Of a DNA stretch of 42,125 nt, positions 9,075 through 18,298 are shown one piece after another. Under the pieces are notes generated by a model, which was given only the letters and a program-made list of their open reading frames with translations, was not told where the DNA came from and searched no databases. Origin of the DNA: Mycobacterium sp. (GTDB lineage: Bacteria; Actinomycetota; Actinomycetes; Mycobacteriales; Mycobacteriaceae); contig VEQU01000011.1 of NCBI GenBank assembly GCA_018883075.1, positions 1-42,125 of the forward strand, given 5' to 3'. A program made the position numbers and the translations under genes. Position 1 is the stretch's first letter. Each line of letters opens with the position of its first letter.

Positions 9075-11179
9075 GCGCTCCGGTTCCCAAACGGATCGGC
9101 GTCTCACGCACCCACCACGACGACGTCTTCGTCGACCACTACGAGTGGCTGCGCGACAAGTCTGATCCCGAGGTCATCGCCCACCTGGAAGCGGAGAACG
9201 CACACGTGGAGGCCCAGACGGCTGATCAGGAGCCGCTGCGCCAAATGATCTTCGAGGAGATCCGATCCCGCACCAAGGAAACCGACCTCTCAGTGCCCAC
9301 ACGGCGCGGAGACTGGTGGTATTACGGACGCAGTTTTGAGGGAAAGCAATACGGGGCGCACTGCCGCTGTCCGGTGAAGGCGCCGGATGACTGGAGCCCT
9401 CCGGTATTCGACGAACACACCGATATCCCGGGCGAACAGATACTGCTCGACGAGAACGCCGAAGCCGACGGCCACGATTTCTTCTCCATCGGCGCGAGCA
9501 GTGTCAGCCCGGACGGCAACGTGCTCGCCTATTCGGTGGACATCGTGGGCGATGAGCGTTACACGTTGCGATTCAAAGACCTGCGAACCGGTGAGCTGTA
9601 CCCCGATGAAATCACCGGTATCGGCCGCGGTGTCACATGGGCAGTCGATAACGCCACCGTCTACTACACCACAGTGGACGCCGCCTGGCGGCCAGACACC
9701 GTGTGGCGCCACCGCCTCGGATCCGGTGACGGTGGCGAGCAGGTGTTCCACGAACCGGATGAGCGATTCTGGATCGGCATCGGCCGCACCCGCAGTAACG
9801 CCTACATCGTCATCGCGGCCGGTTCCTCGGTGACATCCGAGGTGTTCATCGCCGACGCCGCCGACCCGCATGCCGAGTTCACCTCCGTGCTTCCGCGCCG
9901 TGACGGTGTCGAGTACTCGATCGAGCACGCGCGCATCGGCGGCCGTGACCGATTCCTGATTCTGCACAACGACGGTGCGGTGAACTTCACGCTCGTGGAG
10001 GCACCGGTGGAGGACCCCACGGATCAGACAACGCTCATCGAGCACCGCGACGATGTCCGCCTCGAGGGTGTGGATGCATTCGCCCGTCACCTGGTGGTGC
10101 ACTACCGCCGCGAGGCACTGCCCCGGATCTCGCTGTGGCCGATCGACGGCGGCTACGGCACGCCGGAGGAAGTCAGTTTCGACTCCGAATTGATGGCCTG
10201 CGGTCTGGCGGGGAACCCGAACTGGGACTCTCCTCGACTACGGGTGGGCGCGACGTCGTTTCTGACTCCGATGCGGATCTACGACATCGACATCGCGACC
10301 GGTGAGCGCATCCTGCTGCGCGAGCAACCGGTCCTCGGCGGGTACCGCCGGCAGGACTATGTCGAACGCCGCGACTGGGTAAGGGCCGAAGACGGAACGC
10401 GCATCCCCATCTCGCTGATACACCGCGCCGACACCACCTTTCCCGCCCCGGCCGTCATCTACGGCTACGGCGCGTACGAGTCCAGCGAGGATCCCCGGTT
10501 CTCGGTGGCCCGCCTTTCGCTACTGGACCGGGGCCTGGTGTTCGCCATCGCCCACGTCCGCGGCGGTGGTGAACTGGGTCGCCTGTGGTACGAGCGCGGC
10601 CGGCTGCTGGAGAAGAAGAACACCTTCACCGACTTCATCTCTGCGGCAACTCATCTCATCGACGCCGGAATCACCCGGCCGCGGAATCTGGTGGCGTTGG
10701 GAGGAAGTGCGGGAGGCCTGTTGATGGGCGCGGTGGCCAACATGGCGCCGGATCTCTTCGCCGGAATCCTGGCTCAGGTTCCCTTCGTCGACCCGCTCAC
10801 GACGATCCTTGATCCGACACTGCCGCTCACCGTCACCGAGTGGGACGAGTGGGGCAATCCTCTGGAGGACTCCGACGTCTACTTCTATATGAAGTCCTAC
10901 TCCCCGTACGAGAACGTCGAGGCCAGGGAGTACCCCGCCATCCTTGCGATGACATCGCTCAACGACACCCGCGTTTTCTACGTCGAACCTGCCAAGTGGG
11001 TGGCGGCGTTGCGTCACGCCAAGACCGACCACCGCCCGGTACTGCTGCGCACCCAGATGGCCGCCGGCCACAGCGGTATCAGCGGTCGTTACGAACGTTG
11101 GAAGGAGATCGCCTTCCAATACGCATGGCTGCTGGCCACGGCTGATCCCGAGCGGTTCGCCCGGCCCGCGGCCGGCTAG
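9071..11179 (+). CDS. ptrB: oligopeptidase B / S9A prolyl oligopeptidase family
   Basis: Cytoplasmic serine peptidase of 702 residues that cleaves short peptides, typically after basic residues. The N-terminal seven-bladed propeller domain (about 70-400) is followed by an alpha/beta hydrolase domain with Ser546 in GGSAGG, Asp632 in LNDTRV and His667 in AAGHSG. The gene is one uninterrupted frame here, whereas the M. tuberculosis reference is annotated as two pieces, ptrBa and ptrBb. GTG 9071 overlaps the purC stop. The TAG stop lies in a palindromic CTAG shared with the stop of the convergent SDR, so the two genes overlap by four bases. Confidence 0.93.
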   Translation: MSAPVPKRIGVSRTHHDDVFVDHYEWLRDKSDPEVIAHLEAENAHVEAQTADQEPLRQMIFEEIRSRTKETDLSVPTRRGDWWYYGRSFEGKQYGAHCRCPVKAPDDWSPPVFDEHTDIPGEQILLDENAEADGHDFFSIGASSVSPDGNVLAYSVDIVGDERYTLRFKDLRTGELYPDEITGIGRGVTWAVDNATVYYTTVDAAWRPDTVWRHRLGSGDGGEQVFHEPDERFWIGIGRTRSNAYIVIAAGSSVTSEVFIADAADPHAEFTSVLPRRDGVEYSIEHARIGGRDRFLILHNDGAVNFTLVEAPVEDPTDQTTLIEHRDDVRLEGVDAFARHLVVHYRREALPRISLWPIDGGYGTPEEVSFDSELMACGLAGNPNWDSPRLRVGATSFLTPMRIYDIDIATGERILLREQPVLGGYRRQDYVERRDWVRAEDGTRIPISLIHRADTTFPAPAVIYGYGAYESSEDPRFSVARLSLLDRGLVFAIAHVRGGGELGRLWYERGRLLEKKNTFTDFISAATHLIDAGITRPRNLVALGGSAGGLLMGAVANMAPDLFAGILAQVPFVDPLTTILDPTLPLTVTEWDEWGNPLEDSDVYFYMKSYSPYENVEAREYPAILAMTSLNDTRVFYVEPAKWVAALRHAKTDHRPVLLRTQMAAGHSGISGRYERWKEIAFQYAWLLATADPERFARPAAG

Positions 11180-11973
11180 CGCGCTGTGCCGCTGGCGGTG
11201 GTGGCGATACCGCCGTCCACCGGGATCACAGCGCCGTTGACGTAGGCCCCGGCCCGGCTGGCGAGGAACACCGCGATACCCGCCATATCGTCATCGCGGC
11301 CGATCCGGCGCAGCGGTGCCGCCGCCGCGATCGCCTCGCCGAAGGCCTCCAGCGTCGCGGCCATCATCTTCGACGGGAACGGTCCGGGGGCGACCGCGTT
11401 GACCGTGATGTGCTGCGGGCCGAGTTCTTTGGCCAGGACCCGGGTCAGCTGATGGATCGCGGCCTTGCTCGCCGAGTACGAGTAGGTGGGCATCGGGCTG
11501 ACATGGATACCGTCGATACTGCCGATGTTGATAACCCGGGCCGGGTCGTCGGCCGTTCCGGCCTTGCGCAAGGCGGGCAGCAGTTCCTGCACCATCCAGA
11601 ACGGTGACTTGACGTTGAGATCCAGCACACGGTCCCATGCGGCCGCCGGAAAGCTCTCCAGTGGTTCGCCCCAGGTCGCGCCGGCGTTGTTGACGAGGAT
11701 GTCCAACCCGTCGTGGCCGGCCACGTCGGCGGCCAACCGCGCGCACTCCTCCTGGCGCGACAGGTCCGCCGCGACCCCGCGCACCGCACCGAACTCCGAG
11801 AGTGCCGACACCGCCTGCTCGACGGCGTCGGCCTTGCGGGAACTCACCACCACCGATGCACCGGCTTGCAGCAGACCGCGGGCGATCATCATCCCGATGC
11901 CGCGTGTTCCGCCGGTGACCAGTGCGGTCTTCCCGCGTAGGCCGAACAGACGGTCGAGATCCGTTGCGCTCAT
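11176..11973 (-). CDS. short-chain dehydrogenase/reductase
   Basis: Classical SDR of 265 residues. It shows the cofactor motif TGGTRGIG, the NNAG motif (VNNAGATW), the catalytic Ser in NIGSIDG, YxxxK in YSASK, and the C-terminal PVDGG typical of FabG-like enzymes. ATG 11973 is set by TAGGCT at 11985-11980, which ends seven bases upstream and predicts a leaderless transcript. That -10 box overlaps the TAG stop of the upstream metallo-hydrolase, so this gene can be transcribed separately. Substrate unknown; fatty acyl or steroid-like alcohols are common for the family. Confidence 0.85.
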   Translation of the reverse strand: MSATDLDRLFGLRGKTALVTGGTRGIGMMIARGLLQAGASVVVSSRKADAVEQAVSALSEFGAVRGVAADLSRQEECARLAADVAGHDGLDILVNNAGATWGEPLESFPAAAWDRVLDLNVKSPFWMVQELLPALRKAGTADDPARVINIGSIDGIHVSPMPTYSYSASKAAIHQLTRVLAKELGPQHITVNAVAPGPFPSKMMAATLEAFGEAIAAAAPLRRIGRDDDMAGIAVFLASRAGAYVNGAVIPVDGGIATTASGTAR

Positions 11974-11979
11974 GGATCG

Positions 11980-11985
11980 AGCCTA
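11980..11985 (-). promoter_or_regulatory. -10 box of the SDR gene, overlapping a stop codon
   Basis: TAGGCT, whose TAG is also the stop of the metallo-hydrolase gene. Its last T lies at -7 relative to ATG 11973, the leaderless spacing. Confidence 0.5.
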
Positions 11986-12621
11986 GAACCGGGTGGCGTG
12001 CTCCTCGGCGAGCACCCGGAAGTCGGTGTCGGTCATCTCGGTCAGCCTGCCGTAGAAGATGCCCCTGGCGTCGGGAGCGATGATGCCCTGGTGGATGGGG
12101 ACGGCGTGGCTCGGCGCCACCGCCCGCAGGTAGTCGACCGCCTCGGAGATCTTCATCCACGGGGCCGCGGCGGGTGTGGCGAGAACCTCCACCGGTTCCC
12201 CCGGTACGAACAGCGCATCCCCGGGATGCATCAGCCGCGCGGGGTGGCCGGCATCGCCGATCAGGTAGGAGATGTTGTCGATCACCGGAATCTCCGGATG
12301 GATCACCGCGTGGCGGCCCCCGGCGCCGCGCACTCTCAGACCGCTCACGGTGAACTCGTCGCCGACCTGAACTGCTGTCCAGTCCCCGCCGAGTTGCGCC
12401 GCGGTCTGCGGATCGGCGTAGAGGGCCGCACCCGGGTTGGCGTCCACCAGTGCCGGCAGCCGCTGCGGGTCGGCGTGATCCGGGTGCTGGTGGGTGATCA
12501 GGATCGCCGACAGGCCGGTGATGCCCTCGAAGCCGTGGGAGAAGTTTCCCGGGTCGAACAGCAGAGTCGTGCCGTCGATATCGACGTGCAGACACGAATG
12601 ACCGAAGTGCGTCAATTCCAT
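11983..12621 (-). CDS. metallo-beta-lactamase-fold hydrolase
   Basis: A 212-residue metal-dependent hydrolase of the UlaG/YtkL-like branch of the metallo-beta-lactamase superfamily. The N-terminus MELTHFGHSCLHVDI is typical. The zinc-binding THQHPDHAD motif lies near residues 46-54, and further ligands are likely in GGRHAV and LMHPGDALF; a final His is in VPIHQG. ATG 12621 is preferred because it begins the conserved first strand; upstream in-frame starts would add low-complexity residues. It diverges from the lipoprotein gene across 32 bp. Substrate unknown. Confidence 0.82.
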   Translation of the reverse strand: MELTHFGHSCLHVDIDGTTLLFDPGNFSHGFEGITGLSAILITHQHPDHADPQRLPALVDANPGAALYADPQTAAQLGGDWTAVQVGDEFTVSGLRVRGAGGRHAVIHPEIPVIDNISYLIGDAGHPARLMHPGDALFVPGEPVEVLATPAAAPWMKISEAVDYLRAVAPSHAVPIHQGIIAPDARGIFYGRLTEMTDTDFRVLAEEHATRF

Positions 12622-12641
12622 GCTGACGATTGTGCGCTCCC

Positions 12642-12647
12642 TAGGAT
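12642..12647 (+). promoter_or_regulatory. -10 box of the lipoprotein gene (leaderless)
   Basis: TAGGAT with its last T at -7 from ATG 12654, so the predicted mRNA begins with the start codon. Confidence 0.55.
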
Positions 12648-12653
12648 GCGTGG

Positions 12654-13322
12654 ATGCGGTTGGTCCTCTCGGCGGTGCTCGTGCTCGCCGGGTGCGCCGT
12701 TGCCGCGCCGGCTGGGGCTGAGCCGACAGGGGCCGAGCCGTACAACTGCCCGCCGGCATGCAACAGCATCCCCGCCTCGGCGTGGATAGCCCCGTCGGCC
12801 ATTCCTCTCGATGACCGTTACGACTGGCCCGAGCTTGCCGGACTGTCGGTGCGGGCGCCGTCGCCGCGGTTCCGGTTCGAGGAACTGTGCGCCACGCGCC
12901 CCGCGCCCGCCGACCCGCGCGGCTACGCGGTGACCGAGCAGGCGGTGGTGGTCAACCCGCTCGGGCAGTGGCAGCTTCAGGTGCAAGTTATGCACTGGCG
13001 CGGAGAGACGTGGCGGGGTGGTCAACTGGTCGCCGACACCTTCACCGCCGCGGTCGAGGCGTTGCGGAGTTGCCAGCTGACCAATCCGCTGGCCTCCCCG
13101 TCACTGACCACAGACGAGTCCGGCCGGATGGCGGCGGTGATCTCCGGGCCGGTAATCGTGCACCAGTACGTCGTGGCGAATCCGTCCAACAGCACCATCA
13201 GCGAAGTGGCCCTCTGGTCATCCGCGCCGCCTCTGACCGACTGGCCCGCTGTCGCCGACGCCGCCGTGCTGGATGCCATGAGCGTCCCGCTGTGTACCGC
13301 CTACATCGGATCCTGCCCATAG
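12654..13322 (+). CDS. putative secreted lipoprotein
   Basis: A 222-residue exported protein with no function I can name. The signal region RLVLSAVLVLAGC ends in a good lipobox (LAGC, Cys14), though cleavage after APAGA near residue 22 as an ordinary signal peptide is also possible. The mature part has several cysteines (NCPPACN, ELCATR, LRSCQ, LCTAYIGSC) that could form disulfides outside the cytoplasm. ATG 12654 is fixed by the leaderless promoter. It lies just upstream of purS but has its own promoter, and purS has another. Confidence 0.68.
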   Translation: MRLVLSAVLVLAGCAVAAPAGAEPTGAEPYNCPPACNSIPASAWIAPSAIPLDDRYDWPELAGLSVRAPSPRFRFEELCATRPAPADPRGYAVTEQAVVVNPLGQWQLQVQVMHWRGETWRGGQLVADTFTAAVEALRSCQLTNPLASPSLTTDESGRMAAVISGPVIVHQYVVANPSNSTISEVALWSSAPPLTDWPAVADAAVLDAMSVPLCTAYIGSCP

Positions 13323-13346
13323 CGGGGAGATCTCGGCCTGCGCCGG

Positions 13347-13352
13347 TAGAGT
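13347..13352 (+). promoter_or_regulatory. -10 box of purS-purQ
   Basis: TAGAGT predicts transcription start at about 13359, leaving a leader of about 30 bases that carries AGAGGAG as ribosome-binding site. Confidence 0.45.
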
Positions 13353-13389
13353 TCGGGACGCAGACCCGTCGACGTCAGAGGAGCTTGTG

Positions 13390-13629
13390 GTGGCACGCGT
13401 AGTCGTCAACGTGATGCCCAAAGCCGAAATCCTGGATCCGCAGGGACAGGCCATCGTCGGGGCACTGGGCCGACTCGGCCACGCCGGGATCTCGCAGGTG
13501 CGCCAGGGCAAGAGATTCGAACTCGAGGTCGACGACACGGTCACCGATGACGAGTTGGCGCAGATCGCCGAGTCGCTTCTGGCCAACACCGTGATCGAGG
13601 ACTGGTCGGTCACCAGGGATCACCCATGA
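13390..13629 (+). CDS. purS: phosphoribosylformylglycinamidine synthase subunit PurS
   Basis: Small structural subunit of 79 residues that bridges PurQ (ammonia production) and the small-type PurL in FGAM synthetase. The sequence [20 protein letters not shown] and the later LANTVIEDW match the family. Of two adjacent GTG codons, 13390 is chosen because AGAGGAG sits 6 bases before it; GTG 13387 would leave only 3. The stop overlaps the purQ start (ATGA), consistent with equal production of both subunits. The presence of PurS and PurQ fits the 758-residue PurL at 22955. Confidence 0.95.
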   Translation: MARVVVNVMPKAEILDPQGQAIVGALGRLGHAGISQVRQGKRFELEVDDTVTDDELAQIAESLLANTVIEDWSVTRDHP

Positions 13630-14300
13630 CCGCACGGATCGGCGTCATCACCTTCCCCGGCACGCTCGACGACGTCGACGCCGCCCGCGCCGTCCGGCTG
13701 GCCGGCGGACAGGTGCAGAACCTCTGGCACGCTGACGCCGACCTCAAAGGCGTGGACGCGGTGGTGGTCCCCGGCGGCTTCTCCTACGGCGACTATCTGC
13801 GCTGCGGTGCGATCGCGAAGTTCGCGCCGGTGATGACCGAGGTCGTCGCCGCCGCCGGCCGGGGCATGCCGGTGCTGGGCATCTGCAACGGATTCCAGGT
13901 GCTGTGCGAGGCGGGACTGCTGCCGGGCGCGCTGGCGCGCAACTCCGGATTGCACTTCATCTGCCGGGACGTCTGGCTGCGGGTCGACTCGATCACCACC
14001 GCGTGGACGTCACGCTACGAGTGGGGAGCGGAGTTACTCGTGCCGCTGAAGTCCGGCGAAGGCCGTTATGTCGCCAGCGAACCGGTGCTCGATGAGCTGG
14101 AGGGCGAGGGCCGAGTGGTGTTCCGCTACGCCGACAACCCCAACGGGTCCATGCGCGACATCGCCGGCATCAGCTCGGCGAACGGCCGCGTGGTCGGACT
14201 GATGCCGCATCCCGAACACGCCACCGAGCCGCTGACCGGGCCGTCGGATGACGGCCTCGGCATGTTCTACTCGGCACTCGATGCCGTGCTGGCCGCCTGA
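13626..14300 (+). CDS. purQ: phosphoribosylformylglycinamidine synthase subunit PurQ (glutaminase)
   Basis: Class I glutamine amidotransferase subunit, 224 residues, which hydrolyses glutamine and passes ammonia to PurL. The nucleophile Cys lies in GICNGFQ near residue 87, preceded by [13 protein letters not shown]; the His-Glu pair of the triad lies in MPHPEHA near residues 197-202. ATG 13626 overlaps the purS stop. The next gene starts only a few bases after the stop, so purS, purQ and the M18 aminopeptidase are probably one transcript. Confidence 0.97.
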   Translation: MTARIGVITFPGTLDDVDAARAVRLAGGQVQNLWHADADLKGVDAVVVPGGFSYGDYLRCGAIAKFAPVMTEVVAAAGRGMPVLGICNGFQVLCEAGLLPGALARNSGLHFICRDVWLRVDSITTAWTSRYEWGAELLVPLKSGEGRYVASEPVLDELEGEGRVVFRYADNPNGSMRDIAGISSANGRVVGLMPHPEHATEPLTGPSDDGLGMFYSALDAVLAA

Positions 14301-14305
14301 CGCGC

Positions 14306-15583
14306 ATGACCGCAGCCACCGCGACCGGGCTGTGCGGGTTCATCGATGCCTCCCCGTCACCGTTTCACGTGTGCGCGACGGTCGCCGGACGCCTTCGCGA
14401 CGCCGGTTACACCGAACTCGCGGAGACCGACCGGTGGGATGAGGCCGCAGCCGGGCGGTTCTTCACTGTGCGGGCGGGGTCGCTGATCGCGTGGCAGAGC
14501 GGCGCGGCTCTTCACCCGATGCCGACGCCGTTCCGCATCGTCGGCGCGCACACCGACAGCCCTAACCTGCGGGTGAAGCAGCACCCCGATCTCGCGGTCG
14601 CGGGCTGGCGGATGGTGGCCCTGCAGCCCTACGGCGGGGCGTGGCTGAACTCCTGGCTCGACCGGGATCTGGGTCTGAGCGGCCGGATCTCGTTGCACAG
14701 CAAGAACGGTGCGCTGGAGCACCGGCTGATCCGGTTCGACGAGCCACTGCTGCGCGTCCCGCAGTTGGCGATCCATCTCGCCGAGGACCGCAACTCCGTC
14801 AGCCTCAATCCACAACGACACCTCAACGCGGTCTGGGGCGCGGGGGAGCGGCCCCGCTCGTTTCATCGCTGGGTCGCCGAGCGTGCCGGCGTGAGGCCGG
14901 AGGATCTGCTCTCAGCTGACCTCATGACCCACACACTGGAACCCTCAAGGGTCACCGGGGCCGACGACGACCTCCTCAGCGCCCCGCGGCTGGACAACCA
15001 GGCCAGCTGCTACGCCGGGCTGGAGGCACTGCTGGCCGCGGAGGCCGGCGACCACGTTCCGGTGCTCGCACTCTTCGATCACGAGGAGGTCGGGTCGACC
15101 TCCGACCATGGTGCGCAGTCGGAGTTCCTGCGCACGACGTGCGAGCGCATCGTGCTGGCCGCCGGAGGTGACCGCGAGGATTTCCTGCGGCTGACGACCG
15201 CCTCGATGGTGGCCTCCGGCGATATGGCACATGCGACCCACCCCAACTACGCCGAGCGCCACGAACCCGGGCACCTGATCCACGTCAACGGCGGACCGGT
15301 ACTCAAGGTGCATCCCAATCTGCGTTATGCCACCGATGGGCGCACCGCCGCGGCCTTCGAGCTCGCCTGCCGCCAGGCCGGTGTGCCACTGCAGCGATAC
15401 GAGCATCGCGCGGATCTGCCCTGTGGATCGACCATCGGACCGATGACCGCGGCGCGGACCGGCATCCCCACCGTCGACGTCGGCGCGCCCCAGCTGGCGA
15501 TGCACTCGGCCCGGGAACTCATGGGCGTCGCCGACGTTGCCTCGTATGCCGCCGCGCTGCACGCCTTCCTGTCCCCGCAATGA
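14306..15583 (+). CDS. pepC: M18 family aminopeptidase
   Basis: Dinuclear-metal aminopeptidase of 425 residues, normal length for the aspartyl aminopeptidase (M18) family. Metal and catalytic residues are visible: His82 and Asp84 in GAHTDSP, Asp230 in LDNQAS, Glu260-Glu261 in DHEEVGS, Asp in SGDMAHA, and a C-terminal His in MHSAREL. It is cytoplasmic and probably helps recycle peptides. It starts 5 bases after purQ. The name pepC follows the M. tuberculosis annotation (Rv0800) and should not be confused with the cysteine peptidase PepC of other bacteria. Confidence 0.92.
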   Translation: MTAATATGLCGFIDASPSPFHVCATVAGRLRDAGYTELAETDRWDEAAAGRFFTVRAGSLIAWQSGAALHPMPTPFRIVGAHTDSPNLRVKQHPDLAVAGWRMVALQPYGGAWLNSWLDRDLGLSGRISLHSKNGALEHRLIRFDEPLLRVPQLAIHLAEDRNSVSLNPQRHLNAVWGAGERPRSFHRWVAERAGVRPEDLLSADLMTHTLEPSRVTGADDDLLSAPRLDNQASCYAGLEALLAAEAGDHVPVLALFDHEEVGSTSDHGAQSEFLRTTCERIVLAAGGDREDFLRLTTASMVASGDMAHATHPNYAERHEPGHLIHVNGGPVLKVHPNLRYATDGRTAAAFELACRQAGVPLQRYEHRADLPCGSTIGPMTAARTGIPTVDVGAPQLAMHSARELMGVADVASYAAALHAFLSPQ

Positions 15584-15590
15584 CCTCGAG

Positions 15591-16217
15591 TCAGTAACAG
15601 ATCCCCGCGACGGCGAAGTCGAGCAGGGACTCCAGTGCTTCGGCCCGCAGGGAGCCGGTCTGGAGCTGCACCGCCCCGTCGAGGCACAGCCGCGCGAAGC
15701 CGTGCACGGTGACCCACGCCTTGAATTCGGCGCCGGGCCGGCGAGTTGGGGCGAGCACACCGTGGGTGACCAGTTCGTCGAGAACACTGCCGAGCAGCGC
15801 GTAGGTGCCGGACTCGTCGTCGGCCGGATCCTTCGGCGTGGGCGGGTGCGTCGCGCCGCTGCCGAACATCACCTCGAACAACTCCGGGTGGGCCAGTGCG
15901 AAGTCGACGTAGGCCCGGCCGGTGGCCTTGAACCGGTTGACGGCCAATTCCGCCGGGTTCCTTCCGGCTCGGGTGGCGCTCATCGCGCGACGCATCCGCC
16001 GTCCCAGTTGTTCGAATCCGTGCTGGGCGACGGCGTTGAGCAGGTCGGATTTGTCGGCGAAGTGCCGGTAGGCGGCGTTGGCTGAGACTCCCACCTCGCG
16101 GGCGGTGGCCCGCAGGCTGAAATCGTCGAGACCGTCGGCCTCGATGAGGCGCACGGCGGTGAGCACCAGGGCATTGCGCAGATCCCCGTGGTGGTAGGCG
16201 TTCTTGGCGGCCGTCAC
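15591..16217 (-). CDS. TetR-family regulator of the carotenoid-oxygenase operon
   Basis: A 208-residue TetR-type protein from GTG 16217 (VTAAKNAYHHGDLR). The HTH region is ALVLTAVRLIEADGLDDFSL then VGVSANAAYRHFADKSDLL, and the C-terminal half has the features of the WHG/TetR_C ligand domain. An in-frame GTG at 16259 would add 14 residues; no Shine-Dalgarno supports either. The gene diverges from the reductase at 16307, and the intervening 89 bp hold two GTTCAC/GTGAAC-type palindromes over the outward promoter. It is therefore very likely the local repressor and autoregulator. The inducer is probably related to the substrate of the neighbouring oxygenase (inference). Confidence 0.83.
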   Translation of the reverse strand: MTAAKNAYHHGDLRNALVLTAVRLIEADGLDDFSLRATAREVGVSANAAYRHFADKSDLLNAVAQHGFEQLGRRMRRAMSATRAGRNPAELAVNRFKATGRAYVDFALAHPELFEVMFGSGATHPPTPKDPADDESGTYALLGSVLDELVTHGVLAPTRRPGAEFKAWVTVHGFARLCLDGAVQLQTGSLRAEALESLLDFAVAGICY

Positions 16218-16225
16218 ACATTCTA

Positions 16226-16242
16226 TGTTGACAGTGTGAACA
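16226..16242. promoter_or_regulatory. TetR operator candidate 1
   Basis: A 17-bp imperfect palindrome, TGTTGACAGTGTGAACA, matching its own reverse complement at 14 of 17 positions. It covers the -35 hexamer of the plus-strand promoter. Confidence 0.55.
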
Positions 16243-16255
16243 CCACGAGTAAAGT
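16228..16255 (+). promoter_or_regulatory. promoter of the oxygenase operon
   Basis: A consensus -35 TTGACA (16228-16233), a 16-bp spacer and -10 TAAAGT (16250-16255) predict transcription start near 16262. Both elements are overlapped by TetR-type palindromes, so binding there would block polymerase. Confidence 0.6.
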
Positions 16256-16268
16256 TCACGATGTGAAC
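16254..16268. promoter_or_regulatory. TetR operator candidate 2
   Basis: A perfect palindrome GTTCAC-GAT-GTGAAC. It overlaps the end of the -10 box and the predicted transcription start. The GTGAAC half-site also occurs in candidate 1, supporting a shared protein. Confidence 0.6.
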
Positions 16269-16306
16269 ATGTCGTCCAGGGAACCGGGTCCAGGGGGGAG
16301 GTCGGC

Positions 16307-16936
16307 ATGAAGCTCGCCGTCTTCGGCGCCACCGGCCTCACGGGTGGACTCGTGGTCGCCCAGGCGCTCGAGGACGGACACGAGGTCACGGCCCTGGTTC
16401 GGGATCCGCGCCGTATGCCGCTGAGCGATCCGCGACTCACCGTGATCGGCGGCAGTCCCCTGGCGCCTAGCGATGTCGAGCAGTGCATCCGCGGGGCGGA
16501 CGCCGTCGTCCACTGTCTCGGGATCGGCGGCAAGGGGGATGGTGCGCCGACCTCACTGATCTCGGACTCGGTGCTGGTAACCCTCGCCGCGATGGAGCAG
16601 CACGGAGTCCCGCGCATCGTGTGCATGTCGAACGTCGGGGCCGGCGGCAGTGGCAGTTGGTTGGCCAACCGCATCGTGATCCCGCTCTTCGTGCGCTGGC
16701 TGCGCCCCATCATCGAGGATAAGGAACGCATGGAGGCCGGCCTGCGCGAGAGCGCGCTCACGTGGTGCTCGGTGCGCCTCCCCAACATCGTGGAGGGTCC
16801 CGAGCGGCCACTGCGGGTCAGCCCCGACGGCCGGGGGATCGGCCTGTCGATCACGGCGTCCTCCGCTGCGCGCTTCCTCCTCAATCAGGCCACATCCGCC
16901 GAGATCGCCGACTCGACCCCAAGTATCAGCAACTGA
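16307..16936 (+). CDS. NAD(P)H-binding oxidoreductase (atypical SDR)
   Basis: A 209-residue Rossmann protein of the NAD(P)H-binding (PF13460/SDR_a5-like) group. The nucleotide loop GATGLTGG follows the first strand KLAVF at the very N-terminus, and the VVHCLGIGG and VCMSNVGAGGSG segments fit the family. ATG 16307 has a strong GGGGAGG ribosome-binding site. It is the first gene of a four-gene operon; the oxygenase follows after 9 bases. It may reduce a cleavage product, but the substrate is not shown by sequence. Confidence 0.82.
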   Translation: MKLAVFGATGLTGGLVVAQALEDGHEVTALVRDPRRMPLSDPRLTVIGGSPLAPSDVEQCIRGADAVVHCLGIGGKGDGAPTSLISDSVLVTLAAMEQHGVPRIVCMSNVGAGGSGSWLANRIVIPLFVRWLRPIIEDKERMEAGLRESALTWCSVRLPNIVEGPERPLRVSPDGRGIGLSITASSAARFLLNQATSAEIADSTPSISN

Positions 16937-16945
16937 GGTGACGTG

Positions 16946-18298
16946 ATGACAACCGAGAACATGTACCTGCAGGGCAACTTCGCCCCGGTCACCGACGAGG
17001 TGACGGCCTTCGACCTTGAGGTGATCGGGCAGATCCCGGCCGAACTGGAGGGCCGCTACCTGCGCAACGGACCCAACCCGGTCACGCTCGACAAGCCCGA
17101 GCAGCACCACTGGTTCGCCGGGTCGGGGATGGTCCACGGCGTGCGACTGCGAGGCGGCCGCGCCGAGTGGTACCGCAACCGTTACGTGCGCAGCCGCGCG
17201 GTCCGAGAAGCGTTGGGCGAGAGCGCTTCCGCCGACGATCCATCCGGTGCTCCCAACACCAACGTCCTGGCCTGGGCCGGGGAGACGCTGGCGATCGTGG
17301 AGGGCGGCGCCCCACCGGTACAGCTGGGCTATGAACTAGAGACCGACGGGGTGGGCACGTTCTCGGGGACGCTTCCCGGGGCCTTCACCGCGCACCCCAA
17401 GTTCGACCCGCTCACCGGCGAACTGCACGCGATGTGTCACGCCTGGGCGCAGTGGCTCGACCACATCAAGTACGTGGTCGTCGGCGCCGACGGCCGGGTG
17501 TCCAAAACCGTCGACATCCCGCTGCCCGGGATGGTGATGCTGCACGACATGTCGCTGACGCGGAAGTACGCGGTGATCTACGACCTGCCGGTGACCGTCG
17601 ACCTCGGCCTCGTGACCGCCGGCCGGTTCCCGTTCCGCTGGAACCCCGACTACACCCCGCGCCTCGGCCTGCTGCCGCGAACCAGCGGCGACGCCGCCGA
17701 CATCATCTGGTGCGAACTGGACCCCTGCTACGCCTACCACCCGATGAACGCCTACGACGCCGAGGACGGCACCGTCGTGATCGACATCTGCCGCTACGAC
17801 AGGATGTTCGACCGCGACATCCTCGGCCCGGCCGGGGACTGCCTACCCAGCCTGTACCGCTGGACCGTCGACCCGGCGCGCCGGACGGTCCGCCAACTGC
17901 AGCTCGACGATCGCACGTGCGAGTTCCCTCGCGTCGCCCCGTCGGTGTCGGCCGGTCGGCACCGCTTCGGCTACGGCGTCGGGGTGGACAACGGCTTCGC
18001 GCCCGGTGACATCTACAAACATGACCTGGAGAAGGACACCGTCGAGGTGCACTCGCTGGGGATGGGGCGCGGGTCGGGTGAGACCGACTTCGTGCCGCGC
18101 GAGCACCCCGCCAGCGAGGACGACGGCTGGCTGATGAGCTACGTCTTCGACGCGACCACCGATAGCAGCGAATTCGTCATCGTCGACGCCCTGGACGTCA
18201 CATCGGGTCCTGTCGCCAGAGTCCTTTTGCCGCAGCGGGTTCCGTTCGGATTCCACGGCAATTGGGTCAGCGACCACGCTGTGCGCACAGTGCCATGA
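16946..18298 (+). CDS. carotenoid/stilbene cleavage oxygenase
   Basis: Non-heme iron(II) dioxygenase of the RPE65/carotenoid cleavage family, 450 residues, which cuts conjugated C=C bonds to give two aldehydes. All four iron-binding histidines are present: His150 (AHPKFDP), His200 (LHDMS), His265 (AYHPMN) and His437 (GFHGNW). The N-terminal GRYLRNGPNP motif is also typical. ATG 16946 is preferred over GTG 16943 because GAGG lies at good distance. The stop overlaps the hydrolase start (ATGA). Whether it acts on carotenoids, apocarotenoids or lignin-type stilbenes cannot be told. Confidence 0.92.
   Translation: MTTENMYLQGNFAPVTDEVTAFDLEVIGQIPAELEGRYLRNGPNPVTLDKPEQHHWFAGSGMVHGVRLRGGRAEWYRNRYVRSRAVREALGESASADDPSGAPNTNVLAWAGETLAIVEGGAPPVQLGYELETDGVGTFSGTLPGAFTAHPKFDPLTGELHAMCHAWAQWLDHIKYVVVGADGRVSKTVDIPLPGMVMLHDMSLTRKYAVIYDLPVTVDLGLVTAGRFPFRWNPDYTPRLGLLPRTSGDAADIIWCELDPCYAYHPMNAYDAEDGTVVIDICRYDRMFDRDILGPAGDCLPSLYRWTVDPARRTVRQLQLDDRTCEFPRVAPSVSAGRHRFGYGVGVDNGFAPGDIYKHDLEKDTVEVHSLGMGRGSGETDFVPREHPASEDDGWLMSYVFDATTDSSEFVIVDALDVTSGPVARVLLPQRVPFGFHGNWVSDHAVRTVP

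Noticed and set aside
11291..12595. A 434-residue minus-strand reading frame across the SDR and metallo-hydrolase genes
   Set aside because: Out-of-frame shadow of two well-supported genes; its product is Arg/Pro-rich and low in complexity.
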